DNA from: Flavobacteriales bacterium
Lineage (GTDB): Bacteria > Bacteroidota > Bacteroidia > Flavobacteriales > BACL11
Direction of reading: 5' to 3'
Assembly: GCA_018664745.1 (NCBI GenBank)
Contig: JABJNS010000011.1
Coordinates: 1-6,826, forward strand
Length of the DNA stretch: 6,826 nucleotides
Positions 6,272 to 6,826 of the stretch are shown in pieces (the stretch's first letter is position 1; every line of letters begins with the position of its first letter). Under the pieces are notes generated by a model. The model saw nothing but the letters and a program-made list of their open reading frames with translations, made no database searches and was not told the DNA's origin. The position numbers and the translations under genes are program-made.

Positions 6272-6787
6272 ATGAGAAATAAGATACTATTATTAGGTTC
6301 AGGAGAGTTAGGAAAGGAAGTGGTAATTGCAATGCAAAGACTAGGACAATATGTAATTGCGGTAGATAATTATGAAAATGCACCCGCTATGCAAGTAGCT
6401 CACGAATTTGAAGTAATAAATATGTTGGATGGAGATGAACTAGATAGAATAGTAGCCAAACACAATCCTGATTTTATAGTACCAGAAGTAGAGAGTATCC
6501 GTACCGAGCGTTTTTACGATTATGAAAAGCAGGGTTTTACCGTAATTCCATCTGCAAAGGCGGCTAACTTTACCATGAACAGAAAAGCAATTCGTGATTT
6601 GGCTGCTGTAGATTTAGGAGTAAAAACTGCAAAATATAAATATGCTACTTCCTTTGACCAGCTGAAAGAAGGAGTGAAATTTACCGGAATGCCTTGTGTA
6701 GTAAAACCTTTAATGTCCTCTTCCGGAAAGGGACAATCAGTAATAAAAACGGAATCCGATATTAAAAAAGCATGGGACTATGCTTAG
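6272..6787 (+). CDS. purT: Formate-dependent GAR transformylase PurT, 5' part ending at a frameshift stop
   Basis: PurT (phosphoribosylglycinamide formyltransferase 2) uses formate and ATP to formylate GAR in the third step of purine synthesis, in the cytosol. The 171 visible residues begin with the N-terminal signature LLLGSGELGKE (6-16), then NAPAMQVAHEFEVINMLDGD, IVPEVESI (E72) and TMNRKAIRDLAA (R104), and enter the ATP-grasp domain at CVVKPLMSSSGKGQS (K145, glycine-rich loop 149-155). The frame then meets TAG at 6785-6787. Known PurT proteins are about 390 residues long, so more than half is missing. In-frame upstream sequence has no start codon before a stop at 6227, so 6272 is the only candidate. 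Homology resumes in another frame immediately after the stop, so this is an interrupted gene or a sequence error, not a short natural protein. Confidence 0.93.
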   Translation: MRNKILLLGSGELGKEVVIAMQRLGQYVIAVDNYENAPAMQVAHEFEVINMLDGDELDRIVAKHNPDFIVPEVESIRTERFYDYEKQGFTVIPSAKAANFTMNRKAIRDLAAVDLGVKTAKYKYATSFDQLKEGVKFTGMPCVVKPLMSSSGKGQSVIKTESDIKKAWDYA

Positions 6788-6826
6788 AAGGGTCTAGAGG
6801 AGATTTGATGGAAGTAATAGTAGAAG
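6784..6826 (+). pseudogene. purT: Out-of-frame continuation of purT to the window edge
   Basis: Reading from 6784 in the -1 frame gives LEGSRGDLMEVIVE, which continues the PurT ATP-grasp domain directly after ...KKAWDYA and lines up with the RAGAGRVIVEG region of E. coli PurT. One extra T in GCTTAG (GCTTTAG) would restore a single open frame. No slippery heptamer is visible, so programmed frameshifting is unlikely. The break is 40 bases from the window end, where low-coverage sequence error is a real possibility. The remaining C-terminal half of the protein lies outside the window. Confidence 0.75.

Noticed and set aside
1..6826. tRNA, rRNA, CRISPR array, insertion sequence or riboswitch
   Set aside because: I saw no regularly spaced repeats, no transposase motifs, no tRNA-like cloverleaf, and no leader long enough for a riboswitch; all gaps between genes are under about 110 bases.

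Overview
The window looks like a piece of a Bacteroidota chromosome (low-GC, AT-rich). Three things point there. There is a Por-secretion (T9SS) type A C-terminal sorting domain. Exact TAnnTTTG -7 promoter elements sit in front of the genes that need a promoter. Ribosome-binding sites are weak. The menaquinone gene mqnC shows that the organism uses the futalosine route. I cannot place it below phylum.

Layout: (1) 1-1277, minus strand: an M17 leucyl aminopeptidase whose C-terminus runs off the left edge. (2) 1278-1317: a very compact divergent promoter region. (3) 1318-3937, plus strand: a tight three-gene unit of mqnC (menaquinone), riboflavin synthase and a sugar-phosphate-type nucleotidyltransferase, with gaps of 1 and 9 bases. 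(4) 3938-4020: a convergent intergenic region with a hairpin that can terminate transcription in both directions. (5) 4021-6166, minus strand: a three-gene unit, read from right to left, encoding a secreted HMA-domain metal-binding protein, a thioredoxin-fold protein with a CNPC motif and a T9SS sorting domain, and a predicted outer-membrane beta-barrel protein whose mature N-terminus is Gln-Gly-Cys-Cys followed by a Gly/Ser-rich stretch. (6) 6167-6271: a divergent regulatory region with two promoters around an 8-bp-arm inverted repeat. (7) 6272 to the right edge, plus strand: purT, 5' part, broken by an apparent one-base deletion close to the edge.

Most genes are housekeeping: peptide turnover, menaquinone, riboflavin and purine synthesis. 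The part that may be an undescribed system is the minus-strand cassette at 4021-6166. Its three products all carry signal peptides and paired cysteines, and they are predicted to act in the periplasm, at the cell surface and in the outer membrane. I infer a role in envelope metal (possibly copper) or thiol handling. The sequence shows the domains and the cysteines but does not prove the function.
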